From contig JACPPG010000011.1 in NCBI GenBank assembly GCA_016191115.1, positions 100,044 to 164,043 on the forward strand: a stretch of 64,000 bases of DNA. The letters run 5' to 3'. This document shows, piece by piece, positions 52,483 to 61,094 of this stretch. Below the pieces are notes generated by a model that was not told the origin of the DNA, did not search any database, and worked only from the letters and a program-made list of their open reading frames with translations. This DNA comes from Planctomycetia bacterium (GTDB lineage: Bacteria > Planctomycetota > Planctomycetia > Pirellulales > JACPPG01). The position numbers were made by a program, and so were the translations under genes. Positions within the stretch are counted from its first letter, which is position 1. Every line of letters starts with the position of its first letter.

Positions 52483-52487
52483 ATGCC

Positions 52488-53714
52488 CTATTTGGCGGGT
52501 GACCCCTTGCCCTTGGGCCACAGCTTGAGCAACCGGGATATCGAGGTGAGCCCCGGCTCGCCGGCCTCTGCTTCTTTCCGGGTGACCCCCGACAGGGCGT
52601 CGGCCAGGTGCGCTATGGCCAAGGTGATGGCGGCCCTGGGCGCCTGCTCGACCAGCGGGATGCCGTTGTTGCGCACCTCGACCATCGTCCGGTAATCGTT
52701 GGGTAGCTGCCAGAAGATTTCGCGGCCGATCGTTTCCTGCGCCTTTTTCAGGCTGATCTGCCCGCACTCCAGCCCCACGCGATTGACGATCACGCGCACC
52801 TTCTCGGTGACCCCCGGCATCTGGCCGAAGGAGGTCAACAGCCGCACCACGTTGCGCAGACAGGGTAGATCGAGCTGCGTCACCATCAGCACGTGGTCGG
52901 CGGTCGCGAGCGCGACCATATCGATCGCGTTGTACGACTTCGACAGGTCCAAAACCAAATGCGAGAACGTCGCCTTCAATAGCCCGATGACGCGCTGCAG
53001 GTCATCGGGCGAGATCAGCGACATGTCTTCCATCTGCACCGGCCGCGGCAGCAGGAACAGCCCTGACGAGTGTTTCGTCAGCGACCGCTTGAGAAGCGTG
53101 AAATCGAGACGGGTGATGTTCTGGGCCACGTCGACCAGGGTGTAGTCGGGAATCGTGTCCAGAAGGACGTCGGCGTCGCCCAGGCACAAATCCAAATCGA
53201 CGAGCGCGACGGAGTTTTTCTCGTTGGCCGCCAGCACGCATCCCAGGTTAACGGCCAGGCTGGTGCTGCCCACCCCGCCGGTCGCCCCCGCGACGGCGAT
53301 CACGGTGCTCCCGCGCGACTTGCTTTCGCCGCGGCCGAAACGCCGTTCGCTGATCCGCGTCAGCGCGTCGAGCAAGTCTTCGATCCGCACGGGCCGGGTG
53401 AGAAACTCCTTGGCCCCGGCGCGCATCGCGCGGAGGATCAGGCCCCCGTCCGTCGAGCTGGAAACGACGAGAATGCTGCAGTCGGGCGTGGCCTCGTTCA
53501 GCTTGTTGACAAGCGCCAGGGCCTTGTCGGCGTCGTGATCGAGCGCGACAAGCCCGATATCGGGATGCGTCTGCGACACGACGTCGGCGAAGAACTCGTA
53601 GCGCGAGCATTCCGCTTCGAGCCACACGAGGTCCATCCCCAACAACATGGACTTGACGCTCTCGCGCGTCGTATCGTTGGGATCAACCAGCGCCAAGCGG
53701 AGAACATTGCCCAT
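52488..53714 (-). CDS. cpaE: CpaE/TadZ-like protein: receiver-like domain plus ParA/MinD ATPase
   Basis: A 408-residue protein. Residues 1-125 are a response-regulator-like domain (LALVDPNDTTRESVKSMLLG, ILVVSSSTDGGLILRAMRAG, AKEFLTRPVRIEDLLDAL). Residues about 137-390 are a MinD/ParA-type ATPase with deviant Walker A GATGGVGSTSLAVNLG, switch I-like LVDLDLCLGDADVLLDT and VLDLSKSYNAID. CpaE/TadZ proteins localise the Tad machine to the cell pole or a defined membrane site. It lies directly downstream of the secretin gene in transcription order. Confidence 0.93.
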   Translation of the reverse strand: MGNVLRLALVDPNDTTRESVKSMLLGMDLVWLEAECSRYEFFADVVSQTHPDIGLVALDHDADKALALVNKLNEATPDCSILVVSSSTDGGLILRAMRAGAKEFLTRPVRIEDLLDALTRISERRFGRGESKSRGSTVIAVAGATGGVGSTSLAVNLGCVLAANEKNSVALVDLDLCLGDADVLLDTIPDYTLVDVAQNITRLDFTLLKRSLTKHSSGLFLLPRPVQMEDMSLISPDDLQRVIGLLKATFSHLVLDLSKSYNAIDMVALATADHVLMVTQLDLPCLRNVVRLLTSFGQMPGVTEKVRVIVNRVGLECGQISLKKAQETIGREIFWQLPNDYRTMVEVRNNGIPLVEQAPRAAITLAIAHLADALSGVTRKEAEAGEPGLTSISRLLKLWPKGKGSPAK

Positions 53715-53803
53715 GGTTGTCGAAGTCGCCTCCGCGCGAAACCCTAGCGCAGGCCGTCGAACGCGCCGGAAACCTTGGGAGCACGCGGGCGCGGGAGCCT
53801 GTA

Positions 53804-55666
53804 CTATTGTTTTACGTCATAACCGACGGGCCCAATGAAACCGGGCGAGGCGGCCGATGGCCTGCTGGCCGGCTGCGCGGGCTGAGCAGGCATCGTCACG
53901 CGGTTGGTCGGATTGTACGAAATAGCACGATTCGGACCGGCCGTGACGTTGCCCACCGTGCCGCTCGCCGGCCGCGCGGGCGCCGCGGACCGGCGCTGCG
54001 AGGCGGGCACGGCATTCGTCGCCGCGGTCGTGTTGCGGTTCGGCGAGGGTTGCACCGGCTTTGACCTGCGCGCCGCGGGAGGCACTTCCTCGGCCCCTTG
54101 GATCACTTCCCTGCGCGGTCCCATCTCCGGTCCCATCTCCGCGTCCATGGGCGGGCCCAGCGGCATCGGCGGCGGCGCCGTGCCCAACGGCGGCCCATTG
54201 TAGCCGTAGTTGCCGTTGTACTCGTATTCCGATCCTGGCGAACGGGAGGGAGCGCAGGCGTCGTCGGCCGGGCAGCGCGGCACCTCGATGTGCCCCTTCA
54301 GATACAGTTGGCAATCGCTGGGCGTTCCCGTGAACAAACCGGGACCTCCCCGCGGGACGTCACACGGATCGAGTGCGTCGACCAAGAATGGCGTGACCAT
54401 GATCAGCAACTCGACTTCCTCGGAATGCGCGCTAACGCGGCGGAACACCGCTCCCACGAACGGCAGCTCTCCGAAGAAGGGAAGTTCACGCTTCACGTTG
54501 TCGTTCCGCTGCTGCACGAGCCCGGCCAGGGCCAGCGTCTGCCCGGCCCGCATTTCAACGCCCGTATTGGCTTCGCGCACGCGGAGGGCCGGCACGTTGA
54601 TGCCGTTGACGGTTACGCTCCGCGTGGGGTCGATTTCGCTGACGCGCGGCTTGATTTCCAGGCGAATGGCGTTTCCGCCGAGAACGATGGGCACGAACTC
54701 GACCTCCGTCCCGAACTTCTTGTATTGGATCGACACCGTGCCCAAGCTCTGCGGCACGAGGATGGGGAACTCGCCACCGGAATTGAAGAAGGCCGGCCTG
54801 CCGCTGTACGAGACCAGGTTCGGTTCCGCGAGAATCGTGGCAAGCTGGTCCTTGCGGAGCGCCTCCATGAAACCGAAGAACGAGCTGTTGGGGTCCAGGA
54901 CCGCGCCGCTAAGCTGCAAGCCCTCCGTGGCCGGCGTCAGCGGGCTCACGAAGCCTTTCGCGACCGGGGCGCCTGTGCCGCTGGTCACCCCCAGGGTCCC
55001 CGTCAGGCCAGTCTGAAGGAAATTGTGGTCGTTCAGCCACCGCAGATCGACCCCCAAATTGCGGAGTCGCTCGCGGGCAATCTCCATCACCTTGACCTTC
55101 AACAGCACCTGCTGCACGCCCGCCACCGTGATATTGTTGATCACTTTCGGGTAGAAATCCTCGGCGATCTGCGTGATACGGCTGATCTGGTTGGGATCGT
55201 CCACGTGTCCGGAGATGATCACGCTGTTGGCGGTCGGCACCACTCTCAGCGACGTGGTGGGAAACTGCGACTGCAGCAGCATGGCCAGCTCGCGTGTGTC
55301 GCCGTACACGATCACGTCGATCGTGTGGATGTTATCCTTGTCGTCCCATAGGTTTACCTGCGTCACGCCGGCCTTTTTGGCCAGGACTTGCACCTGGGTC
55401 GCCGACAGCGGCGTCAGTTCGACCACGTCGGGGTTGGCCGCCTGGACCTGGGGCACCTTCTGGTCCAGCGTAAGAATCCGGCTGGTGTTGACGACCATCT
55501 CCAGCCGGTCGTTGGTGCCTTGCACCTTGTGAACGATGGGCTGGCCGGACGGTTGCTGGGCCCGCGCGAATTCCGAAAGGCCCACGATCGCCGAAGCGGA
55601 ACATACCGCCACAAGCGCGTGACGATAGAACCGCGAGCACTCTCGCCCGAGAGCTGATGTAGTCAT
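53804..55666 (-). CDS. cpaC: Tad secretin, CpaC/RcpA family
   Basis: A 620-residue outer-membrane secretin. It has a signal peptide near VAVCSASAIVGLSEFARA, an N-terminal BON/pilus-assembly domain (MVVNTSRILTLDQKVPQVQA, RVVPTANSVIISGHVDDPNQ), a central domain with KVMEIARERLRNLGVDLRWL, and the secretin core (ATILAEPNLVSYSGRPAFFN, SGGEFPILVPQSLG, FVPIVLGGNAIRLEIKPRVS, PFFGELPFVGAVFRRVSAHS). A C-terminal extension of about 150 residues is rich in Pro, Asn and Ala and has a Cys-containing segment (CPADDACAPS); its role is unknown. It forms the channel through which the Flp pilus leaves the cell. Confidence 0.95.
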   Translation of the reverse strand: MTTSALGRECSRFYRHALVAVCSASAIVGLSEFARAQQPSGQPIVHKVQGTNDRLEMVVNTSRILTLDQKVPQVQAANPDVVELTPLSATQVQVLAKKAGVTQVNLWDDKDNIHTIDVIVYGDTRELAMLLQSQFPTTSLRVVPTANSVIISGHVDDPNQISRITQIAEDFYPKVINNITVAGVQQVLLKVKVMEIARERLRNLGVDLRWLNDHNFLQTGLTGTLGVTSGTGAPVAKGFVSPLTPATEGLQLSGAVLDPNSSFFGFMEALRKDQLATILAEPNLVSYSGRPAFFNSGGEFPILVPQSLGTVSIQYKKFGTEVEFVPIVLGGNAIRLEIKPRVSEIDPTRSVTVNGINVPALRVREANTGVEMRAGQTLALAGLVQQRNDNVKRELPFFGELPFVGAVFRRVSAHSEEVELLIMVTPFLVDALDPCDVPRGGPGLFTGTPSDCQLYLKGHIEVPRCPADDACAPSRSPGSEYEYNGNYGYNGPPLGTAPPPMPLGPPMDAEMGPEMGPRREVIQGAEEVPPAARRSKPVQPSPNRNTTAATNAVPASQRRSAAPARPASGTVGNVTAGPNRAISYNPTNRVTMPAQPAQPASRPSAASPGFIGPVGYDVKQ

Positions 55667-55842
55667 CCGTGCACTTCCTTGCGGTGGCAGAGCTCGAAGG
55701 CCGTCCGTGATCGCGCCGCCATCCGTCAGCGGCCGATGCTTGTCTCGAGCTACCTGGCTGTTTGTGTGTTGGCTATCCGTCGAGCCCCTGGGTCCGGTTC
55801 GAGAGTCCTTGCGCCGCTTTGCCGCGGCGCTCTTGTGGATGT

Positions 55843-56934
55843 TCAGGTATCGCGCGTCGGGTCATCCGGGTTGGGCCCGTTGTCCGGCTCGCTCGGTTGG
55901 TCTGGTGGAGGTGGAGGCGGTGGCGCGGTCGTCTGCGGACCGAAGGCCGGCTGTGCCGGATTGCTTGGGCCGGACAACTGCCGGGACGAGGTCGGCGAGC
56001 CGATGCGGCTGCCGTCGGCGAATTCCACCTCGCGCACCGCGTTCCCCTCGATGAGCACCATCTTCCAGGCGTTCTTCGGGGCCGAAGGCGCCAGCGATGC
56101 CGGCTCCGCCGGGCGCGGCTGATTCAAAAGCCGTAGCAGTCCGGCCGAGCTGTCCAGCGAAGGTCGCGCGGGCGCGGCCGCGGGTTTCGCCAGCGCGGAG
56201 GCCGCAGGGGCCATGCTGTGGAACAACTCGCTAGGCGTGACGCCCGTCGTCTCATCGTTGGTCTCGTCGTCGGCACTGCGCATCACCAGCCGGATCTTGC
56301 CCATCTCGTTGGCCATGGTCACCATCTCGGCCTGTTGCGGCGTGACCAAAAGTGAGATGGTCTTGGCGGTGATCGCGGTTTCGCCGTTGGATTCACGGCT
56401 GAACACGTCGTTCACCGCGAAGACTTTGATGTTGTGCAGGAACGTTCGCGTGCTCGTCTTGTCGACCTCGCGTCCGGGAGAATCTTGCAAGTGGACCAAC
56501 ACGTCGACGCGGTCGCCTGGCAGAATCAAGCCGCTGCCGCTGACGTCGTCGACCTTGACCGAGACCACGCGAAATCCCTTCGGAATCAAGTCCGTGGCGC
56601 CCGAGCCCTGGTCCCCCTTGGCCAGAAGCTTGGCTTCGATGATCGGCTCGCCGCCATAGAACTTGGCGCGGGCGCGGCGCCCTTCGATGTCCTCGAGCTT
56701 GGTCAACGCGCCCGTCGGCGCCTTGGTCTTCGGCCATTCCTCGAGCTTGAGCACTTCCGGCGTGAGCGGATCGCCCAATCCGATGTCCGTCAGGGCGACG
56801 AAGATCGGCACCATGTCGGTGGGATCGCCGGCTTGCTGCACGGTGCGATTGGCCAACACCTGGTTGATGCCAATGGCGGCGACCAGCCCGCAACCGAGCG
56901 CCAGAACCAACAACAGAATCGACTTTGGACGCAT
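55843..56934 (-). CDS. cpaB: Flp pilus assembly protein CpaB/RcpC
   Basis: A 363-residue protein with an N-terminal membrane anchor (SILLLVLALGCGLVAAIGIN) and a SAF domain (VALTDIGLGDPLTPEVLKLE, GEPIIEAKLLAKGDQGSGAT), then the RcpC-type domain: LIPKGFRVVSVKVDDVSGSG, LILPGDRVDVLVHLQ, KTISLLVTPQQAEMVTMANE. The C-terminus is a Pro/Ala-rich tail. CpaB stabilises the secretin in Tad machines. It precedes the secretin gene with a 176-bp gap that has no other gene. Confidence 0.95.
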   Translation of the reverse strand: MRPKSILLLVLALGCGLVAAIGINQVLANRTVQQAGDPTDMVPIFVALTDIGLGDPLTPEVLKLEEWPKTKAPTGALTKLEDIEGRRARAKFYGGEPIIEAKLLAKGDQGSGATDLIPKGFRVVSVKVDDVSGSGLILPGDRVDVLVHLQDSPGREVDKTSTRTFLHNIKVFAVNDVFSRESNGETAITAKTISLLVTPQQAEMVTMANEMGKIRLVMRSADDETNDETTGVTPSELFHSMAPAASALAKPAAAPARPSLDSSAGLLRLLNQPRPAEPASLAPSAPKNAWKMVLIEGNAVREVEFADGSRIGSPTSSRQLSGPSNPAQPAFGPQTTAPPPPPPPDQPSEPDNGPNPDDPTRDT

Positions 56935-56994
56935 GGGATTCCCACGACTCCGGTGTCCGGGAGCGGGCTTCCAGCCAGTCGAGACACCAAGAAA

Positions 56995-57498
56995 TTACTG
57001 AACGCCTTCCCGGCGCATGGTAGTGCTAGCAGTTAATGTTGAACCATTTAGAAAGATTGGCGATGGTCCCCAAGTCACTTGATTGAAAGGCACCGTAACC
57101 GTAACCGTGACCGGTCCGTTATAACCGGAGGCGGTCGGCAAGCTGGGCGAAATAGCGGTTTGTAATCCGGCCGCGCTGACCGAGGCGTTGCTCATGTAAG
57201 TCGACACAAACGAGGTCACATCGGACGTTGTCGCACCGTCGAGAACGGCTCGGCGAGCCCCCTCGCGCGAGGCGTTCGTGAGGATCTGTTGCACCATCAC
57301 GCCGCGCCCCACCTCGATCATGCCCAGCGTGAAGCCGAAAAAGATCGGCGCCACGATGGCAAACTCCACGACGGCGGCACCTCGTCGATGTTTTCGGCAC
57401 AACCGGTAGATCTTCTCCAGTTTGAAGCTGGCTTTGTGATTTTTGGCCCGCTCGGCCTGATCGTTCGGCAGAGCGGAAGGCTCGTTGCTGTCGCTCAT
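56995..57498 (-). CDS. tadE: TadE-like pseudopilin
   Basis: A 167-residue protein. The TadE-type N-terminal region RRGAAVVEFAIVAPIFFGFT (Glu at position 5 after the processing Gly) is followed by LGMIEVGRGVMVQQILTNAS and REGARRAVLDG. Cleavage by the Tad prepilin peptidase before AAVVEF is expected. The C-terminal part is a small beta-rich domain. Its ATG overlaps the stop of the prepilin peptidase gene by 4 bases, so the two are coupled. Confidence 0.93.
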   Translation of the reverse strand: MSDSNEPSALPNDQAERAKNHKASFKLEKIYRLCRKHRRGAAVVEFAIVAPIFFGFTLGMIEVGRGVMVQQILTNASREGARRAVLDGATTSDVTSFVSTYMSNASVSAAGLQTAISPSLPTASGYNGPVTVTVTVPFNQVTWGPSPIFLNGSTLTASTTMRREGVQ

Positions 57499-58061
57499 AG
57501 AAGCATCCCCTCCCAGACAAAGTAGAGAATCGTGCCAATGGCAATCGGTATCCCGTAGGGCAGCAGCATCATGGTTGGCTTGCGCTCGGCGGCAATCGTG
57601 GCCAGCCGGTTGGGGTCACGGACGGTGAAAATTTCATGGAAGATCAGCCAGAACTGGGCCTGGTGCTTGCCCCAACCGCGGCGCACCAGCACCATCAGCA
57701 CGGCGATGACGCCGCCGACCACGGCCGTTGCGCAAAATGCGTAAAACGTGTTGGTCGCCCACACCCATGCCCCGACGCCGGCCAGCAGCTTGACGTCGCC
57801 CGATCCCATGCCACCGATCGCGTATGCCGGAAGCAAAAGCGCCAAGCCCACGGCCGTTCCCAGGAGGCTGTACAACGCGCCCTCCCATCCAAACGCGATG
57901 CCGCTGTACGCCCACCCCGCCAAGATCATGGGGAACGTCAGCGCGTTGGGCACTTTCAGCTTCCACCCGTCGATGACCGCGGCCACGACGAGCAGAAGGG
58001 TCACAACCCACACGGGCCAGTGCTCGATGAAACCGGCGCGGATCGCATCAACGTCGAGCAT
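57495..58061 (-). CDS. cpaA: Prepilin peptidase, CpaA/TadV (A24 family)
   Basis: A 188-residue, five-to-six-pass membrane aspartic protease. The first catalytic Asp is Asp31 in AAVIDGWKLKVPN, the second is Asp89 in the GxGD motif GGMGSGDVKLLAG. It lacks the N-methylation domain, as is usual for Tad-specific peptidases. It should process the Flp pilins and TadE after Gly. The gene lies 42 bp downstream of the small 36-residue ORF. Confidence 0.94.
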   Translation of the reverse strand: MLDVDAIRAGFIEHWPVWVVTLLLVVAAVIDGWKLKVPNALTFPMILAGWAYSGIAFGWEGALYSLLGTAVGLALLLPAYAIGGMGSGDVKLLAGVGAWVWATNTFYAFCATAVVGGVIAVLMVLVRRGWGKHQAQFWLIFHEIFTVRDPNRLATIAAERKPTMMLLPYGIPIAIGTILYFVWEGMLL

Positions 58062-58102
58062 GAACTGTCTCTCCCTAACGCGCGGGTCCTGACGCGTTGT
58101 GC

Positions 58103-58213
58103 TCAGGCGCGCGCCGCAAAAATAAGGCTGAGGAAGGCCACCACGATCGTCATGAAGGCCGACAACACGTGCGCGCTGCCGGCGATCGACTCGAATGGTA
58201 TGACCGGATACAT
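58103..58213 (-). CDS. 36-residue single-pass membrane protein in the Tad locus
   Basis: A short ORF (ATG 58213, TGA at 58103-58105) between the flp gene and the prepilin peptidase gene, in the same direction. The protein starts MYPVIPFESIAGSAHVLSAF, then has a hydrophobic stretch (MTIVVAFLSLIFAA) and ends RA. AGGACGGCAACCC precedes the ATG, a moderate ribosome binding site. It is too short to be Flp and lacks the G-x4-E processing motif. A small inner-membrane partner of the Tad machine is possible. Unproven; conservation is needed to confirm it. Confidence 0.5.
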   Translation of the reverse strand: MYPVIPFESIAGSAHVLSAFMTIVVAFLSLIFAARA

Positions 58214-58338
58214 GGGTTGCCGTCCTGTGTTTTGTCTTGCCGCGGGCGTTGCCGGGCTCCCTTCAACTCTATGTCACGAAAACCACGGGCCTCGCGGGCC
58301 GCGGTCGACGATGATTTCAAGCGGTACCAAGAAAAATT

Positions 58339-58372
58339 CCCTCGGAGCTCGCGGCAAAGCGAACTCCGAGGG
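58339..58372 (-). terminator. Rho-independent terminator after flp1
   Basis: Stem arms CCCTCGGAGCTCGC (58339-58352) and GCGAACTCCGAGGG (58359-58372) pair at 13 of 14 positions around a 6-base loop. On the minus strand they are followed by AATTTTTC, a U tract. It would limit transcription from flp1 into cpaA, as is usual for highly expressed pilin genes. Confidence 0.8.
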
Positions 58373-58433
58373 ATGAACTTCCTGCGCTAACGGCCGCCGA
58401 CCGGCGCGTCCGGCCAGGCCAGCCATCACGGGC

Positions 58434-58610
58434 TTACGAGCCGAGCTTCGCCGCCACGTTGGTGAACGTGGTATTGGCGTTGGTGCCGATCGCCTGAATC
58501 GCGGTCAAGCAGACGATCACGATCAGCGCCAGCATCACGGCATACTCCACCGCGGTCGGCCCATCCTCGGAGACGAGGAAACGTTGCACCTTCAATGCGA
58601 GACTCTTCAT
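58434..58610 (-). CDS. flp1: Flp type IVb pilin, copy 1
   Basis: A 58-residue prepilin. The ATG at 58610 follows GGAGGATGCT. The leader VQRFLVSEDG is followed by PTAVEYAVMLALIVIVCL, with the processing Gly and Glu5-Tyr6 typical of Flp. The C-terminus is TAIQAIGTNANTTFTNVAAK plus LGS. Cleavage by CpaA yields a mature pilin of about 40 residues that polymerises to the Tad pilus for surface adhesion. It is identical to copy 2 at 45 of 58 residues. A strong terminator follows. Confidence 0.95.
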   Translation of the reverse strand: MKSLALKVQRFLVSEDGPTAVEYAVMLALIVIVCLTAIQAIGTNANTTFTNVAAKLGS

Positions 58611-59231
58611 AGCATCCTCCATTTCCTTCGGCAGCCCCTGGCGCTTTATTGGCAAAGCCAGGATACACCGTTTCGAAAAGTGTCAATCATCGTGGCGACG
58701 TTGCTTCTCACAGCGAGACACGACCACGCCGCCACAAGCTCGCGATGATTGGCGTCTCGCGGGCGGTGTCCTATTGCGACACGTGCCCTCGGGACCAATC
58801 TTCTTGCGCCGAACCCCAAAACGGAATCGCTTGTTGGATGACAATCCGTCAAGAAGGGAACGCAGCAGCGGTCGCGAAACCGCTCCTACACACCGGCCTG
58901 CGCTTGTCAGCGCTTGCCTGTCAATGGAAACGTATGCCAGGTTCGCGCCATGTCAAATTGCGAAGTTTAGCAAAAGTGCAAATGATTCAACGAATATCGG
59001 CGACGAGATCGCCGCAGCGCCGGCGCGACCCTTACCGTCCGAACGATTGGCCCTACCGTTTCCAGCGCGACGTGTTTCTCTGACCGCCGCGCATCGCGCC
59101 CACGGCGGTCCCGATTGGGTCGCCCATCCACGGAGTCGGATCGAACGGTCTCGACCTACCCTTGCAACAGGCGCGAGGCCTTTTCCCGTCACACGGCGCG
59201 CAAATACCACCCACGGCCGATTGCCATTCCC
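58611..59231. other. Divergent upstream region of flp1 and the toroid gene
   Basis: No gene seen in 621 bases. A block at about 58823-58970 is similar to 60803-60946 upstream of flp2. The best part is GGATGACAATCCGTCAAGAA followed by GGGAACGCAGCAGCGGTC, 34 of 38 bases identical to the flp2 copy. Directly after it comes a perfect hairpin AGCGGT-CGCGAA-ACCGCT. Further matches (GGAAACGTA, TGTCAAATTGCG) occur in the same order. Confidence 0.65.
58660..58686 (-). promoter_or_regulatory. Possible promoter of flp1
   Basis: On the minus strand TTGACA (58681-58686) and TATCCT (58660-58665) are 15 bases apart, a perfect -35 and a weak -10 with short spacing, about 50 bases before the flp1 ATG. Planctomycete promoter consensus is poorly known, so this is tentative. 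Confidence 0.35.
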
Positions 59232-60164
59232 ATGTCGATCACCGACCAAGCTCTGGATTTTCTCGACGGCCAGACCGCCTGGTCTTATCACCCCGGCTCG
59301 GCTCCCGCGTCCGAGCCGACGGCGTGGGCGGCGCTGGCATTGGCCGCGTATGGCCGGCAAGCCGCGGCCCAACGCGCCCGTGATGGGCTCGCCGCGGCCC
59401 AAACATCGTCGGGGGCTGTAGGCGTGCGGCGCGATGGCGCGTCCCCTGGCTGGCCTACGCCGCTGGCGATCCTGGCGTGGAACCTGGTAAGTCCGACCCG
59501 TGACGGTCTCGGCAGCGATGCGGCTTCGTCGGAACCGACTGACCGCGAGCACGCCGCCGCCAGCGGCCGCGCGGTGCAATGGCTCCTCTCGATCCGCGGG
59601 AACACCTCTGGGCGGCCGCCGTACACGGGTCACGATACAACGCTCGCCGGCTGGCCTTGGGTCGAGGGGACGCACTCCTGGATCGAGCCCACGGCGCTAT
59701 CGGTATTGGCCCTCAAGGCTGTCGGTCAAGGCGATCACCCACGCACACAAGAGGCCGAACGTTTGCTGCTGGATCGGTTGCTCGCTGGCGGCGGATGCAA
59801 CTACGGCAACACGGTTGTGCTGGGCCAGGAGCTGCTTCCACACGTGCAACCGACGGGCCTGGCACTCCTGGCGCTCGTCGGATCAAAGGATCCCAGCGGC
59901 CGCGTCGAACGCTCGCTTGCCTGGCTGGAAGGGTCGCTCTCGTCCGCCACGGCGCCGGCCTCGCTCGCCTATGGGCTGATGGGCCTGGCCGCCTACGATC
60001 GTTGGCCGGTTGATGCGGATGCGTGGCTGGCCGCCGCGGCGGCCCGATCGCTGGCGGGAGGTTCGTCGCTCGAATTGGCGCTTGTGGCGCTCGCGCGGTT
60101 AAGGAGCGACGGCCCCTTGGTCTTGAATCGCGCGCCGGCGAGAGCCGCTGAATCGGTCCAGTGA
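59232..60164 (+). CDS. Alpha/alpha-toroid protein (prenyltransferase/squalene-cyclase repeat)
   Basis: A 310-residue protein with the repeat pattern of prenyltransferase/squalene-oxidase fold proteins: ITDQALDFLDGQTAWSYHPG, SEPTAWAALALAAYGRQAAA, GWPWVEGTHSWIEPTALSVL, GCNYGNTVVLGQELLPHVQP, PTGLALLALVG. These are paired helices with W and QW-like signatures but no DxDD cyclase motif, so cyclase activity is not supported. Start at ATG 59232, with no strong ribosome binding site. It lies between the two flp genes, transcribed toward flp2. A DUF362 gene follows beyond flp2 in the same direction, and the pair may once have been adjacent. Confidence 0.82.
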   Translation: MSITDQALDFLDGQTAWSYHPGSAPASEPTAWAALALAAYGRQAAAQRARDGLAAAQTSSGAVGVRRDGASPGWPTPLAILAWNLVSPTRDGLGSDAASSEPTDREHAAASGRAVQWLLSIRGNTSGRPPYTGHDTTLAGWPWVEGTHSWIEPTALSVLALKAVGQGDHPRTQEAERLLLDRLLAGGGCNYGNTVVLGQELLPHVQPTGLALLALVGSKDPSGRVERSLAWLEGSLSSATAPASLAYGLMGLAAYDRWPVDADAWLAAAAARSLAGGSSLELALVALARLRSDGPLVLNRAPARAAESVQ

Positions 60165-60310
60165 AGGCCAGCAAAGAGGCCGGCTGCTTCTTCACGACCG
60201 CGCCACACGGACGGTCCGCCGCACACCTTCCGTTGGCACCTGGGCGGAGTCGTTCGAGTGCCATGGTCTTGGTGCGCGGCGGGCCACCCTTAGGGCGACG
60301 CCGTCGAACG

Positions 60311-60346
60311 GGCCCGCGGCTCGGGCGATTTCCAGAGCCGCGGGCC
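60311..60346 (-). terminator. Terminator-like hairpin after flp2
   Basis: Perfect 12-bp arms GGCCCGCGGCTC (60311-60322) and GAGCCGCGGGCC (60335-60346) with a 12-base loop, 8 bases past the flp2 stop. No clear U tract follows on the minus strand. It may also serve the convergent toroid gene. Confidence 0.65.
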
Positions 60347-60353
60347 GCGACGG

Positions 60354-60530
60354 TTACGAGGCGAGCTGCGTCGCAATCGTCTGGAACGTGGTGTTGGCGT
60401 TCGTGCCGATCGCTTGGATCGCCGTCAAGCACACAACCACGATCAGAGCCAGCATCACGGCGTATTCCACCGCGGTGGGCCCGTCCTCGGAGACGATGAA
60501 ACGCTGCACTTTGGTAAGGAAGTCCTGCAT
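60354..60530 (-). CDS. flp2: Flp type IVb pilin, copy 2
   Basis: A 58-residue prepilin. The ATG at 60530 follows GGGAGGACATC. Leader VQRFIVSEDG, then PTAVEYAVMLALIVVVCL, ending TAIQAIGTNANTTFQTIATQ plus LAS. It differs from copy 1 at 13 of 58 positions, mostly in the leader and C-terminal tail; the pilin core differs by one residue. Both copies keep the processing Gly and Glu5. It is probably a paralogue of copy 1 giving a second or alternative pilin subunit. It stands as a single-gene unit between two plus-strand genes. Confidence 0.95.
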   Translation of the reverse strand: MQDFLTKVQRFIVSEDGPTAVEYAVMLALIVVVCLTAIQAIGTNANTTFQTIATQLAS

Positions 60531-61094
60531 GATGTCCTCCCAATCCTGTCGTCTGCGCCAATCCCAACCCGAACTCTGGATGGAGCAGTGCAAAAAGAAA
60601 CATTTCACCAGTGTCGAAGGCACTTCGCGTCGAAGACGCAAGTCTATCGATCGGTCGTCGCACCCTCGGCACACGCATGCCGTGATAGTCTCCGCCTGGG
60701 CCACTCCCGCGCGGCATCGCGGACCCCTCCCGCGACGACTCTCCCGGCGCGTCAGCGACAGGCAGACAACCTCCATGCGCTACCCTTCGCGAACGAAGTG
60801 ACAATTCGCTTCATCGGATGAACATCCGTCGAGAAGGGAACGCCGCAGCGGTCACAGTTGCCCGCTGTGACAACAGCCGACAGTTGACCGCGTCGGCCGT
60901 TGCATCTGAAACGTAGGTCAAATCCACTATTTGTCAAAACTTGCGCCTGCGCCGGTTTTTCGGCCAGCGAGTCCGGCCCGTGGCGGCCTACCTTTGTCGT
61001 GAGGGGAACGGTTCGGCGAAACACGTCCGCTCGCGCTGGCCGTATTCGCGTCGGGCTCCATCCGCGCGAAAGCCATCAACGAACATCGAGACAT
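60531..61094. other. Divergent upstream region of flp2 and the DUF362 gene
   Basis: No gene seen in 564 bases. It carries the second copy of the conserved block (about 60803-60946), with the core GGATGAACATCCGTCGAGAA followed by GGGAACGCCGCAGCGGTC. After the core, GTCACAG and CTGTGAC (60852-60870) form a perfect 7-bp hairpin, at the same place as the different hairpin in the flp1 copy. Confidence 0.65.

Noticed and set aside
58823..58970. Known riboswitch (c-di-GMP, cobalamin or glycine type) upstream of flp1
   Set aside because: The block resembles none of the consensus cores I could recall in correct order; I kept it only as an unassigned conserved block.
59232..60164. Squalene-hopene cyclase
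   Set aside because: The protein is only 310 residues, about half of a cyclase, and lacks the DxDD motif; only the toroid fold pattern is supported.
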